NCBI RefSeq assembly: GCF_904063065.1
Contig: NZ_CAJFCL010000003.1
Location: 248,001 to 312,000 of the forward strand
Origin: Pseudomonas paraversuta
GTDB taxonomy: Bacteria; Pseudomonadota; Gammaproteobacteria; Pseudomonadales; Pseudomonadaceae
Direction: 5' to 3'
DNA: 64,000 nt
In this document: positions 20,884-32,606 of the stretch, piece by piece
Numbering within the stretch: the stretch's first letter is position 1
How the letters are laid out: each line of letters begins with the position of its first letter
Notes under the pieces: generated by a model
The model's input: only the letters and a program-made list of their open reading frames with translations
What the model was told of the DNA's origin: nothing
The model's database searches: none
Position numbers and translations under genes: made by a program

Positions 20884-22209
20884 TCAGTGGAACTGTTCTT
20901 CTTCAGTAGACCCGGTGAGGGCGGTTACTGAGGACGAGCCGCCTTGAATCACGGTGGTCATGTCGTCGAAGTAGCCAGTGCCCACTTCCTGCTGGTGCGC
21001 CACAAAGGTGTAGCCTTTGGCGGCGTCAGCGAACTCCTGCTCCTGCAGCTTCACGTAGGCGGTCATGTCGTTGCGGGCATAGTCGTGTGCCAGGTTGAAC
21101 ATGCTGTGCCACATGTTGTGGATGCCGGCCAGGGTGATGAACTGGTGCTTGTAGCCCATGGCTGACAGTTCGCGCTGGAACTTGGCGATGGTCGCGTCGT
21201 CCAGGTTCTTCTTCCAGTTGAAGGACGGCGAGCAGTTGTACGACAGCAGCTGGTCCGGATATTCCTTTTTGATCGCTTCGGCAAAGCGACGGGCTTCGTC
21301 CAGATCCGGTTTGGCAGTCTCGCACCAGATCAGATCGGCATACGGTGCGTAAGCCAGACCGCGGGCGATAGCCTGGTCCAGGCCGGCACGTACTTTGTAG
21401 AAGCCTTCCTTGGTCCGCTCGCCGGTGACGAATGGCTGGTCGTACGGGTCGCAGTCAGAGGTCAGCAGATCTGCTGCGTTGGCGTCGGTGCGGGCCAGGA
21501 TGATGGTCGGTGTGCCGGCAACGTCTGCAGCCAGACGGGCTGCGGTCAGTTTTTGCACGGCTTCCTGGGTAGGCACCAGAACCTTGCCGCCCATGTGTCC
21601 GCATTTTTTAACCGAAGCCAGCTGGTCTTCGAAGTGAACGCCGGCGGCGCCTGCTTCGATCATGCTCTTCATCAGTTCGTAAGCGTTCAGCACGCCGCCG
21701 AAACCGGCTTCGGCGTCAGCCACGATCGGTGCGAAGTAGTCGATGTAACCCTGGTCGCCCGGGTTTTTGCCGGCTTTCCACTGGATCTGGTCGGCGCGAC
21801 GGAATGAGTTGTTGATGCGCTTGACCACGGTTGGGACCGAGTCCACCGGGTACAGCGACTGATCGGGGTACATGGATTCAGCAGAGTTGTTGTCTGCTGC
21901 CACTTGCCAGCCCGACAGGTAGATAGCCTGGATGCCGGCCTTGACCTGTTGTACTGCCTGGCCCCCGGTCAGGGCGCCCATGCAGTTGACGAAATCTTTC
22001 TCGGGACGGAAGGACGGGTGTGCGCCCTGTGTCACCAGTTTCCACAGCTTGTCAGCGCCCATTTTTGCGAAGGTGTGCTCGGGTTGAACCGAGCCGCGCA
22101 GGCGGACCACGTCAGCAGCGGAGTAATCGCGAGTCACGCCTTTCCAGCGTGGATTTTCGGCCCAGTCTTTTTCAAGGGCTGCAATTTGCTGTTCGCGTGT
22201 CAGTGCCAT
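20884..22209 (-). CDS. aceA: isocitrate lyase
   Basis: A 441-residue isocitrate lyase, which splits isocitrate to glyoxylate and succinate, the first step of the glyoxylate shunt used on acetate and fatty acids. The active-site loop KKCGHMGGK is present (catalytic C203, H205), as is the metal-binding [10 protein letters not shown]. Length equals the short bacterial subgroup used in pseudomonads. The ATG giving MALTREQQ is chosen; an open frame extends 51 codons upstream but is not conserved. It competes with isocitrate dehydrogenase (idh, this window) for the same substrate. A TGTAGT/ACTACA dyad lies upstream. Confidence 0.97.
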   Translation of the reverse strand: MALTREQQIAALEKDWAENPRWKGVTRDYSAADVVRLRGSVQPEHTFAKMGADKLWKLVTQGAHPSFRPEKDFVNCMGALTGGQAVQQVKAGIQAIYLSGWQVAADNNSAESMYPDQSLYPVDSVPTVVKRINNSFRRADQIQWKAGKNPGDQGYIDYFAPIVADAEAGFGGVLNAYELMKSMIEAGAAGVHFEDQLASVKKCGHMGGKVLVPTQEAVQKLTAARLAADVAGTPTIILARTDANAADLLTSDCDPYDQPFVTGERTKEGFYKVRAGLDQAIARGLAYAPYADLIWCETAKPDLDEARRFAEAIKKEYPDQLLSYNCSPSFNWKKNLDDATIAKFQRELSAMGYKHQFITLAGIHNMWHSMFNLAHDYARNDMTAYVKLQEQEFADAAKGYTFVAHQQEVGTGYFDDMTTVIQGGSSSVTALTGSTEEEQFH

Positions 22210-22382
22210 GGAGATAAACCTCGTCGCATAGGTCTGGGTTGAAAAGTAGTTGCTCCACCAGGCACACAACAATGTTGTTAAGCGTGAATGGCTACTCGCT
22301 ACAGACTCAGAGCCATTTGGGGGCCTCTGATTAGCGGGAGCGGGGCCATCATGCCTCTGCATTTTTACGTCGTCAAATGTTT

Positions 22383-22408
22383 TGTAGTGCTTTTTTCAAG
22401 GCACTACA
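22383..22408. promoter_or_regulatory. inverted repeat upstream of aceA, possible RccR operator
   Basis: TGTAGTGC and GCACTACA form a perfect 8-base dyad with a 10-base spacer, 174 bases before aceA and inside its upstream region. The outer TGTAGT/ACTACA halves recall, from memory, the motif reported for RccR, the RpiR-type regulator of aceA and pyruvate metabolism in P. fluorescens. The spacer contains six T, but a terminator role is less likely from its position. Confidence 0.5.
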
Positions 22409-22449
22409 TAATTGCCGAAAAAACGACTTGCCGGTCAGTTTCGGGCCTT

Positions 22450-23178
22450 TTAGTCGAGAGCGTCTACTTTGACCCGCAAGGTCATGTCATCCGTTCCCTG
22501 GGTAGAGTAGGTGCGGGTTCCAGCCTGCTGGCCGGCCATATTCCGGCTATTGCTGCCGGCGAGGGTGATCCACTGACCCAGCGGGCCGCTGACTTGTGTG
22601 TCGGTATTTTGAATGTTCACTACATCCGGCTGTTCCTGGCTCATGCTGTCGCGGTTGGCGTTGATCGCCAGGTGTACCGTTTCACCTGTGACAGTGGCGG
22701 TCACGTAGAAACCCCGGGTGACATCCCGGTATTCGGTTTGCGTCAGCAGTCGTCCATACGCGTCTGTCTGAGTGCTGGTGAGTGGCACGCTCTGGCCGCT
22801 CTGGATAAACGCAGGCACCCCTTCGGTGGCCTGGATCTGCTGGGTGCCGCCATTGCGACTGGCCGTGCTGATTACCCGTGTTGAGCTGCTGGCGTCAGGC
22901 AGGTTGTTGTCGCTGGTATCCACGGTGATCAGCAGGCGCCTGGCTGGCTTGTCGAGTTGCGCAAGCAGGTCTTCGAGGTTTTTGATTTTTGAGGCAGAGG
23001 CCTCGACGATCAATTGATTGCCGTAGGCGCTGACTTTGCCGTTTTTACCGATAAAGTTCTGTGCGATGGGCAGCAGGTCGGTGCTGGTGCGGTTCTGCAG
23101 GGTGATGACCTGGGTATCGGCCAGGGCGCTGATGCTGCACAACAGTGCCAGGCTGGCGATGATGGCGCGTAGGGACAT
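22450..23178 (-). CDS. secretin N-terminal-domain protein, secreted
   Basis: A 242-residue protein with a signal peptide (MSLRAIIASLALLCSISALA|DT). Residues about 22-90 match the secretin short N-domain (NolW-like): VITLQNRTSTDLLPIAQNFIG, ...YGNQLIVEASASKIKNLEDLLAQLDKPARRLLITV. The rest looks like the start of a secretin core (VPAFIQSGQSVPL, RGFYVTATVTGETVHLAINA) but the protein ends before the membrane-spanning part. So it is not a full secretin. It stands alone between aceA and the GNAT gene, with GGAG 8 bases before the ATG. Relatives in Pseudomonas are annotated only as secretin domain proteins; role unknown, presumably periplasmic. Confidence 0.75.
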   Translation of the reverse strand: MSLRAIIASLALLCSISALADTQVITLQNRTSTDLLPIAQNFIGKNGKVSAYGNQLIVEASASKIKNLEDLLAQLDKPARRLLITVDTSDNNLPDASSSTRVISTASRNGGTQQIQATEGVPAFIQSGQSVPLTSTQTDAYGRLLTQTEYRDVTRGFYVTATVTGETVHLAINANRDSMSQEQPDVVNIQNTDTQVSGPLGQWITLAGSNSRNMAGQQAGTRTYSTQGTDDMTLRVKVDALD

Positions 23179-23230
23179 GTCCGTTATCTCCGCAATGCTG
23201 AAAAGGCATGGAGCGAGTGTGCCAGATAGC

Positions 23231-23266
23231 AAAACGCCCTGCGATCCGAAGATGGCAGGGCGTTTG
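23231..23266 (-). terminator. Rho-independent terminator after the roxA-GNAT operon
   Basis: AAACGCCCTGC and GCAGGGCGTTT form an 11-base stem (23232-23242 with 23255-23265); T-rich tails lie on both sides, so it may act in both directions. It sits between the GNAT stop and the start of the secretin-domain gene. Confidence 0.75.
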
Positions 23267-23278
23267 GCTGGATCTTTT

Positions 23279-23365
23279 GCGGGAGCCGGCTTGCCGGCGA
23301 TTGGGATGGCCCGTTCCATGGCTCGGAACGAGGCGCTGCTATCGCGGGCAAGCCCGCCCCCACAG
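23279..23365. repeat. REPIN-like inverted REP pair
   Basis: GCGGGAGCCGGCTTGCCGGC and, 45 bases on, its inverted partner GCGGGCAAGCCCGCCCCCAC form the two arms of a REP doublet. The type differs from the GGAGCGAGC type elsewhere in this window. It lies in the gap after the GNAT gene. Confidence 0.8.
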
Positions 23366-23373
23366 GGCGAGCA

Positions 23374-23796
23374 TCAGCCCGCGCGCACCATATCAACGTG
23401 GGGAATACCTGCTTCCAGGAACTCCTCGCTGACGATCTTGAAGCCCAGTCGCTCGTAGAACGGCGTGGCGTGCACCTGGGCACTGAGCATTTGTTGCTTC
23501 AGGCCGCGCTTTTCAGCTTCGTTGATGGTTGCCTGCATCAGCGCATCACCGACTTTCAGACCGCGCCAGTCCTTGAGCACTGAAACCCGGCCGATATGGC
23601 CGTCAGGCAAGAGCCTGGCGGTACCAATCGGAAAGTCGCCTTCATAGGCCAGAAAATGCACTGCGTCGGCATCGTCTGCGTCCCACTCCAGCTCGGGCGG
23701 TACATGTTGTTCGGCAATAAACACCGCTTCACGAATGCGTCGAAGTTCGGCGTTGTCCTTTTGCCAGTTGGCGACACGTACGTGAATCTTATTCAT
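23374..23796 (-). CDS. GNAT-family N-acetyltransferase
   Basis: A 140-residue single-domain GNAT enzyme. The acetyl-CoA binding motif A is visible as IGRVSVLKDWRGLKVGDALMQATI, followed by LSAQVHATPFYERLGFKIVSEEF, the typical C-terminal beta-bulge region. Overall it is like ElaA/YjcF-type small acetyltransferases; substrate unknown. The ATG overlaps the last eight bases of roxA (ATGAATAA), which implies translational coupling. The start is supported by this overlap and by family length; an upstream in-frame extension inside roxA is not conserved. Confidence 0.9.
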   Translation of the reverse strand: MNKIHVRVANWQKDNAELRRIREAVFIAEQHVPPELEWDADDADAVHFLAYEGDFPIGTARLLPDGHIGRVSVLKDWRGLKVGDALMQATINEAEKRGLKQQMLSAQVHATPFYERLGFKIVSEEFLEAGIPHVDMVRAG

Positions 23797-24955
23797 CGGC
23801 GAACCCCAGGCTTCCTTGTTTAACCAGCTCGCAGAGCAGGTTGCGTCCGTCTTCATCGGCCAGCCATGGGCCGAGGTTGTCACTGTGCAGTGCGTCGGCG
23901 GCACAGATCATTTTCAGCAGTTCGCGCAGCTTGCCCGGCAGCAGGCGGCTTTGACCGCTGGCAAACAGCAGCAGGTCTTCATCGACTTCGGACCAGGCCA
24001 GGCGGGCGCTCGGGTTGCGGATCAGGACCGCGCCCTGTTCCAGGCTGCCCAGCAGGTCTTCTTCTTCGAGCTCCGGCCCGGTAACGAGTTCCGGATAGCG
24101 CGGTTCGGTCATGAACTGGCCGAACCAGGTCAACAGCATGCGCTCATCGCTCATGTGCTCGGCCAGCAAGCCCTTCAGGCGATCCAGTGCGTCGTGCTGG
24201 ATCTGGTGCGGATCGCTGACCGGCTGCGCGTCGGCATCGGTATAGCGTTCTTCGTCCGGCAGGTACTGGCTGAGGAAGTCGGTGAAGTGGGTCAGCACTT
24301 CAGCTGCGCTTGGGGCGCGGAAACCTACCGAATAGGTCAGGCAGTCATCCACGGCCACGCCGCAATGGGCCAGGCGCGGAGGCAGGTACAGCATGTCGCC
24401 CGGCTCCAGGGTCCACTCGTCGGTGGCCTGGAAATCGGCCAGGATGCGCAGGTCGGCGTGTTCCAGCAGTTTGCTTTCGGAATCGCACATCTGGCCGATC
24501 TGCCAGTGGCGCTTGCCGTGGCCTTGCAGCAAGAACACGTCGTAGTTGTCGAAATGCGGACCAACGCTGCCACCCGGGGCGGCATAGCTGATCATCACGT
24601 CGTCGATACGCCAGCTTGGCAGGAAGCGGAAGTTTTCCAGCAGTTCGCCGACTTCAGGCACGAACTGATCGACCGCCTGCACCAGCAAGGTCCACTCACG
24701 TTCTGGCAGTTTGCCGAACTCGTCCTCGGCGAACGGGCCGCGGCGCAATTCCCATGGGCGCTCGCCGTGTTCGATGACCAGGCGTGATTCGACTTCTTCT
24801 TCAAGTGCCAGGCCGGCCAGTTCGTCGGCGTCGATCGGGCTTTCGAAGTCAGGTATGGCCTGACGGATCAGCAAGGGTTTCTTCTGCCAGTAGTCGCGCA
24901 GGAATTCCCGCGCAGTGATGCCGCCCAGAAGTTGAAGAGGAATATCAGGATTCAT
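23789..24955 (-). CDS. roxA: 50S ribosomal protein L16 3-hydroxylase (JmjC cupin)
   Basis: A 388-residue cupin/JmjC 2-oxoglutarate- and Fe(II)-dependent oxygenase of the RoxA/YcfD family, which hydroxylates an arginine of ribosomal protein uL16. The iron triad is seen as H134, D136 (PHFDNYDVFLLQ) and H197 (PPRLAHCG). A C-terminal winged-helix-like dimer region follows. It is translated from MNPDIPLQLLGG, with AGG 7 bases upstream. It is downstream of purB, separated by a terminator, and shares an operon with the overlapping GNAT gene. Family call is strong; the substrate is by homology. Confidence 0.9.
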   Translation of the reverse strand: MNPDIPLQLLGGITAREFLRDYWQKKPLLIRQAIPDFESPIDADELAGLALEEEVESRLVIEHGERPWELRRGPFAEDEFGKLPEREWTLLVQAVDQFVPEVGELLENFRFLPSWRIDDVMISYAAPGGSVGPHFDNYDVFLLQGHGKRHWQIGQMCDSESKLLEHADLRILADFQATDEWTLEPGDMLYLPPRLAHCGVAVDDCLTYSVGFRAPSAAEVLTHFTDFLSQYLPDEERYTDADAQPVSDPHQIQHDALDRLKGLLAEHMSDERMLLTWFGQFMTEPRYPELVTGPELEEEDLLGSLEQGAVLIRNPSARLAWSEVDEDLLLFASGQSRLLPGKLRELLKMICAADALHSDNLGPWLADEDGRNLLCELVKQGSLGFADE

Positions 24956-24995
24956 GTGTAACCTATTGAAAAATTGCGCTTTGTAATCGGGAATA

Positions 24996-25020
24996 AAAAC
25001 GCCCGGCACGGCCGGGCGTT
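24996..25020 (-). terminator. Rho-independent terminator of purB
   Basis: AACGCCCGGC and GCCGGGCGTT flank a three-base loop, with a T-run on the minus strand. It lies between the purB stop and the roxA start. Confidence 0.88.
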
Positions 25021-25038
25021 AGTAGGTCGTTGCAGCGG

Positions 25039-26511
<1,473 letters not shown>

Positions 26512-26537
26512 TTACAAAGTGTGCCTGCTGGCGTGTT

Positions 26538-27161
26538 TCAGTTTCCGCGCAGCATCGGGTAAAGCTCTTTGAGCAGCTTGCGACGGCTGATTACCAGCTG
26601 CCAGCGATGGCCACCCAATTGACGCCAAAGCCGCGCTGAACGGATACCGGCCAGCAGCAGGGCGCGAATTTTTGCGGCGTTGTTCGGTTGTTGCAGATTG
26701 CGCATGTCACCGTGCACCTGAATGCGCTGGCGCAGCGTGCTCAGGGTGTCCTGGTACAGCGCGCCACAGGCGGCCACCACGTTTTCGTGGGCCGGGCCGA
26801 AGTGTTCGACCTGTGACTGGATCTGCGGCAGACGTTTGCCGATCAGTTCCAGCATGTCTTCACGCTTGGCCAGTTGTCGCTCCAGGCCGAGCATCGACAG
26901 GGCATAGCGCAAGGGCTCGCGCTGCAGTGTATTGGGGTCGCGCTCAAGGGCGCCGATCAGGGCCCGGTAGCCTTCACGCAGATTGATGTCGTCACCACCG
27001 TAGACTTCGAGCGTGTCCTTGGGGTCGCGAATCAACAGGCTGCCAAGCATGCAGCTCAAGTCAGCTTCGCTGACCTGGCCGGTTTTGGCGATTTTGTCCA
27101 CCAGTACTGCAGCGAGGAACACACCGCCCAAGGCTATCAGTTGCTCCTGAGTGGGGTTCAT
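26538..27161 (-). CDS. hflD: high-frequency lysogenisation protein HflD homologue
   Basis: A 207-residue all-helical HflD protein. In E. coli it is a peripheral membrane protein that binds the lambda CII activator; its housekeeping role is not settled. It is recognised by [19 protein letters not shown] at the start and [10 protein letters not shown] before it, and by [31 protein letters not shown] in the C-terminal half. The start overlaps the mnmA stop by four bases, and mnmA-hflD-purB order is conserved in gamma-proteobacteria. Confidence 0.95.
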   Translation of the reverse strand: MNPTQEQLIALGGVFLAAVLVDKIAKTGQVSEADLSCMLGSLLIRDPKDTLEVYGGDDINLREGYRALIGALERDPNTLQREPLRYALSMLGLERQLAKREDMLELIGKRLPQIQSQVEHFGPAHENVVAACGALYQDTLSTLRQRIQVHGDMRNLQQPNNAAKIRALLLAGIRSARLWRQLGGHRWQLVISRRKLLKELYPMLRGN

Positions 27162-28291
27162 GCGCGGCTGTCCTTGCTGGTCCAGGGTTCGGCAACTTCA
27201 ATTACGCCACCGCCCAGGCACACTTCGCCGTCGTAAAACACCACGGACTGGCCGGGGGTGACGGCGCGTTGCGGATCATCGAAGGTGGCGCGATAGCCGG
27301 TAGCGGTCTTTTCCAGCGTGCAAGGCTGGTCGCTCTGGCGATAGCGGACCTTGGCGGTCAGGCGCAACGGGCTGCTCAGGTCGATCGGGTTGACCCAGTA
27401 AATTTCGGAGGCGAGCAGGGCGCGGGAAAACAGCCACGGGTGATCGTTGCCCTGGCCGACGATCAGCTCGTTATGCTCAAGGTCTTTGATCAGCACGTAC
27501 CACGGCTCGTCACTGGCGTCTTTGAGGCCGCCGATGCCCAGGCCCTGGCGCTGGCCGATGGTGTGGTACATCAGGCCGTGGTGGCGGCCTATGACTTCAC
27601 CTTCGGTATTTTTGATCTCGCCCGGTTGTGCCGGCAGGTATTGCTTGAGGAAGTCGCTGAAGCGGCGCTCGCCGATAAAGCAGATCCCGGTGGAGTCCTT
27701 TTTCTTCGCGGTGGCCAGATCGTGCTTTTCAGCAATCTTGCGCACTTCGGGCTTTTCCAGTTCGCCGACCGGGAACAGGGTCTTGGCGATTTGTTCGCCG
27801 CCTACGGCATGCAGGAAATAGCTCTGGTCCTTGTTCGGGTCCAGGCCCTTGAGCAGCTCGGTGCGGCCGTCAATATCGCGACGGCGCACATAGTGGCCGG
27901 TAGCGATCAGATCGGCACCCAGCATCACGGCGTAGTCGAGGAACGCCTTGAACTTGATTTCACGGTTGCACAGGATGTCCGGGTTCGGCGTACGTCCGGC
28001 CTTGTATTCGGCCAGGAAGTGCTCGAACACGTTGTCCCAGTACTCGGCGGCAAAGTTGGCGGTGTGCAGCTTGATGCCGATTTTGTCGCACACGGCCTGG
28101 GCGTCAGCCAGGTCATCCATGGCGGTGCAGTAATCCGTTCCGTCGTCTTCCTCCCAGTTCTTCATGAACAGGCCTTCCACCTGGTAGCCCTGCTCCATGA
28201 GCAGAACGGCGGAAACGGAAGAATCGACACCGCCGGACATGCCGACGATGACGCGCTGTTTTTCGGGGGCGACTAAGGCTGGATCACGCAT
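27158..28291 (-). CDS. mnmA: tRNA-specific 2-thiouridylase
   Basis: A 377-residue enzyme that adds sulfur to U34 of tRNA-Lys, -Glu and -Gln. The PP-loop [10 protein letters not shown] lies at residues 17-26. The catalytic cysteines are in [12 protein letters not shown] (about 107) and [11 protein letters not shown] (about 203). A C-terminal beta-barrel domain follows. It shares its wobble-uridine pathway with MnmC, which is encoded at 51550-53526 in this window. It precedes hflD with a four-base overlap. Confidence 0.97.
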   Translation of the reverse strand: MRDPALVAPEKQRVIVGMSGGVDSSVSAVLLMEQGYQVEGLFMKNWEEDDGTDYCTAMDDLADAQAVCDKIGIKLHTANFAAEYWDNVFEHFLAEYKAGRTPNPDILCNREIKFKAFLDYAVMLGADLIATGHYVRRRDIDGRTELLKGLDPNKDQSYFLHAVGGEQIAKTLFPVGELEKPEVRKIAEKHDLATAKKKDSTGICFIGERRFSDFLKQYLPAQPGEIKNTEGEVIGRHHGLMYHTIGQRQGLGIGGLKDASDEPWYVLIKDLEHNELIVGQGNDHPWLFSRALLASEIYWVNPIDLSSPLRLTAKVRYRQSDQPCTLEKTATGYRATFDDPQRAVTPGQSVVFYDGEVCLGGGVIEVAEPWTSKDSRA

Positions 28292-28350
28292 AAGGTTTCA
28301 ATGAGTGTCTTGAAAAAGGACGCGATTCTAGCAGGCCCGAGCGCTCAAGG

Positions 28351-28797
28351 CTAAACCGAAGGGCGGATTAACGTCAGGTCGAACAGTTTACCGTCCAGAT
28401 AATCGTCGATGCACTGCAGACTCAGCTCGCTGCGCCAGCGATGGCGTTGCTCTATCAGCTCGTCGCGGGTCATCCATAGCGGGCCGATGATGCCGGTATC
28501 CAGCTGGTAGTCGGGGTGGTGTTTAACCGCTTTGCCGGCAAAGCACACGCGCTGGTAGGTCACGCCATTGCTGGGGGCGGTGTACAAATAAATGCCGATC
28601 ACGCCGGTAAGTTCGACGTCGTAGCCGGTTTCTTCGAGGGTTTCGCGGATTGCAGCGTCGATCAGGCTTTCGTTCGGATCAAGATGGCCTGCGGGTTGGT
28701 TGAGCACGGCGCGTTCGCCTTTGAGCTCTTCGACCATCAGAAAACGGCCATTGTCTTCAACGACAGTGGCGACGGTGATGTGGGGTTTCCATTCCAT
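28351..28797 (-). CDS. nudJ: Nudix hydrolase, NudJ-like phosphatase
   Basis: A 148-residue Nudix protein. The Nudix box GX5EX7REX2EEXG is seen at GHLDPNESLIDAAIRETLEE followed by TGYD. NudJ of E. coli hydrolyses thiamine pyrophosphate precursors and nucleoside di/triphosphates; the residues MEWKPHITVATVVEDNGRFLMVEE and LYTAPSNGVTYQRVCF match that subgroup. It lies upstream of mnmA, a common pair in gamma-proteobacteria, about 59 bases apart. Confidence 0.9.
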   Translation of the reverse strand: MEWKPHITVATVVEDNGRFLMVEELKGERAVLNQPAGHLDPNESLIDAAIRETLEETGYDVELTGVIGIYLYTAPSNGVTYQRVCFAGKAVKHHPDYQLDTGIIGPLWMTRDELIEQRHRWRSELSLQCIDDYLDGKLFDLTLIRPSV

Positions 28798-28941
28798 GTG
28801 TAGGCCCTATGGGGTGCGGGGAGGGGCAGGATATATCCTGTGGGAGCTTGCAAGCCAGCGCTCAGCTGGTGCGGCAGGTCAGATGCTGTGTGGTGAGCGT
28901 CGCCGCCAAGCCAGCTGCCATGGGGTTTGTATTGGCCCAAA

Positions 28942-28978
28942 AACACAAACCCCGGCGTCGTGGGCCGGGGTTTGTGTT
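28942..28978. terminator. bidirectional Rho-independent terminator after idh
   Basis: A 14-base perfect stem (AACACAAACCCCGG / CCGGGGTTTGTGTT, 28942-28955 with 28965-28978) lies just past the idh stop, with T-rich sequence on the minus strand. Confidence 0.85.
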
Positions 28979-28992
28979 GTTGCCTGTTGCCC

Positions 28993-31642
<2,650 letters not shown>

Positions 31643-31687
31643 AAAAAAACCGGCCGGTTCGGGTAGGCGAACAGGCCGGTTTTTTTT
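31643..31687 (-). terminator. Rho-independent terminator of cspD
   Basis: AAAAAACCGGCC and GGCCGGTTTTTT form a long stem with a loop of about 18 bases; T-runs on both strands make it bidirectional. It lies just past the cspD stop. Confidence 0.85.
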
Positions 31688-31710
31688 GTGGCAGGTTGTG
31701 TGCTGGCAGG

Positions 31711-31989
31711 TCAGGCCGGAAGGCTGCTGGCCTCTGGTTCGGTCACTGGCGAAAGCGCAATGGCTTTGGCGTCGGTAATCGCCACGGCATGCAGGCCTTT
31801 AGGGCCTTGGGTAATTTCGAAGCTTACGGGTTGGCCGGCTTTGAGTGTCTTGTAGCCGTCCATCTGAATGGCGGAAAAGTGGGCAAAAAAGTCGATTTCG
31901 TTACCGTCGTCATCTTTGCCTTCCTTGGCCTCTGTGTTGATAAAGCCGAAGCCTTTGGCATTGTTGAACCACTTGACCTTGCCTTGCAT
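31711..31989 (-). CDS. cspD: cold-shock-domain protein, CspD-type
   Basis: A 92-residue cold shock domain protein. RNP1 appears as KGFGFI and RNP2 as DFFAHFSAI; the CSD ends near [13 protein letters not shown] and is followed by a 20-residue Ala/Pro/Glu tail. CspD of E. coli inhibits replication by binding ssDNA; in this genus it is encoded divergently from clpS-clpA, as here. The loop between RNP1 and RNP2 is unusually acidic and longer ([13 protein letters not shown]). I choose the ATG with AGAGGG at 8 bases; the ATG two codons earlier would be too close to that ribosome site. Confidence 0.9.
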   Translation of the reverse strand: MQGKVKWFNNAKGFGFINTEAKEGKDDDGNEIDFFAHFSAIQMDGYKTLKAGQPVSFEITQGPKGLHAVAITDAKAIALSPVTEPEASSLPA

Positions 31990-32161
31990 ACTCATATCCC
32001 TCTGCTGCAAACGACTCCATCACTGGAGTATCATCCAGTTCTCTCGCACATGAACCACTAAATATGGTTGACTGCGCGGACCTTTATTCCCCACTGTGGG
32101 TTGCATTGGTTGTAACACCGTTTTACCGATAGTCAAGGTCACGCGGCGGCGCTGTTGAAAT

Positions 32162-32189
32162 TTGACACGTTTGCCTCCATCACTGTAAT
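32162..32189 (+). promoter_or_regulatory. likely sigma-70 promoter of clpS-clpA
   Basis: TTGACA (32162-32167) and TGTAAT (32184-32189) are spaced by 16 bases. Transcription would start about 20 bases before the clpS ATG. Confidence 0.55.
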
Positions 32190-32214
32190 CGATCAACGAC
32201 GAACCTTTCTTTCC

Positions 32215-32577
32215 ATGCATGCAATCAGCCAGACTCGACTAACATTCAATCAGGATCAGCCCGATTTTGATGGCGAAGACTCCGCTGGCTTGGCTGTGCA
32301 AGAGGCTAAGCCTGCGCTCCAGGCGCCGCCGATGTACAAGGTGGTTTTGTTTAACGATGACTACACACCCATGGATTTCGTTGTAGAAATACTTGAGGTG
32401 TTCTTTAACTTGAATCGCGAATTGGCGACCAAGGTCATGCTGGCCGTCCATACAGAAGGACGGGCTGTGTGCGGCATCTATACCCGCGACATTGCCGAGA
32501 CCAAGGCGGCGCAGGTAAACCAGTACGCACGCGAAAGTCAGCATCCGCTACTCTGTGAAATCGAGAAGGACGGTTAA
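32215..32577 (+). CDS. clpS: ATP-dependent Clp protease adaptor ClpS
   Basis: A 120-residue adaptor that binds N-degron substrates and delivers them to ClpA. The core is clear: [21 protein letters not shown] (substrate-binding pocket with NDD) and [31 protein letters not shown] (ClpA N-domain interface). The unstructured N-terminal part ([22 protein letters not shown]) is needed for ClpA control in E. coli. The ATG before HAISQ is chosen by conservation; an upstream in-frame ATG would add 20 residues. It is 29 bases before clpA, as in most gamma-proteobacteria. Confidence 0.95.
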   Translation: MHAISQTRLTFNQDQPDFDGEDSAGLAVQEAKPALQAPPMYKVVLFNDDYTPMDFVVEILEVFFNLNRELATKVMLAVHTEGRAVCGIYTRDIAETKAAQVNQYARESQHPLLCEIEKDG

Positions 32578-32606
32578 CGCCGACCACTTGGGTATGAGGT
32601 GAAGCC

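Noticed and set aside
20562-20947. Two short open frames across the aceA terminator
   Set aside because: They read through a clear Rho-independent terminator and into aceA antisense, with no ribosome site.
28830-28870. REP-like TGTGGGAGCTTGCAAGC before nudJ
   Set aside because: Only one arm resembles a REP; too degenerate to list as an element.
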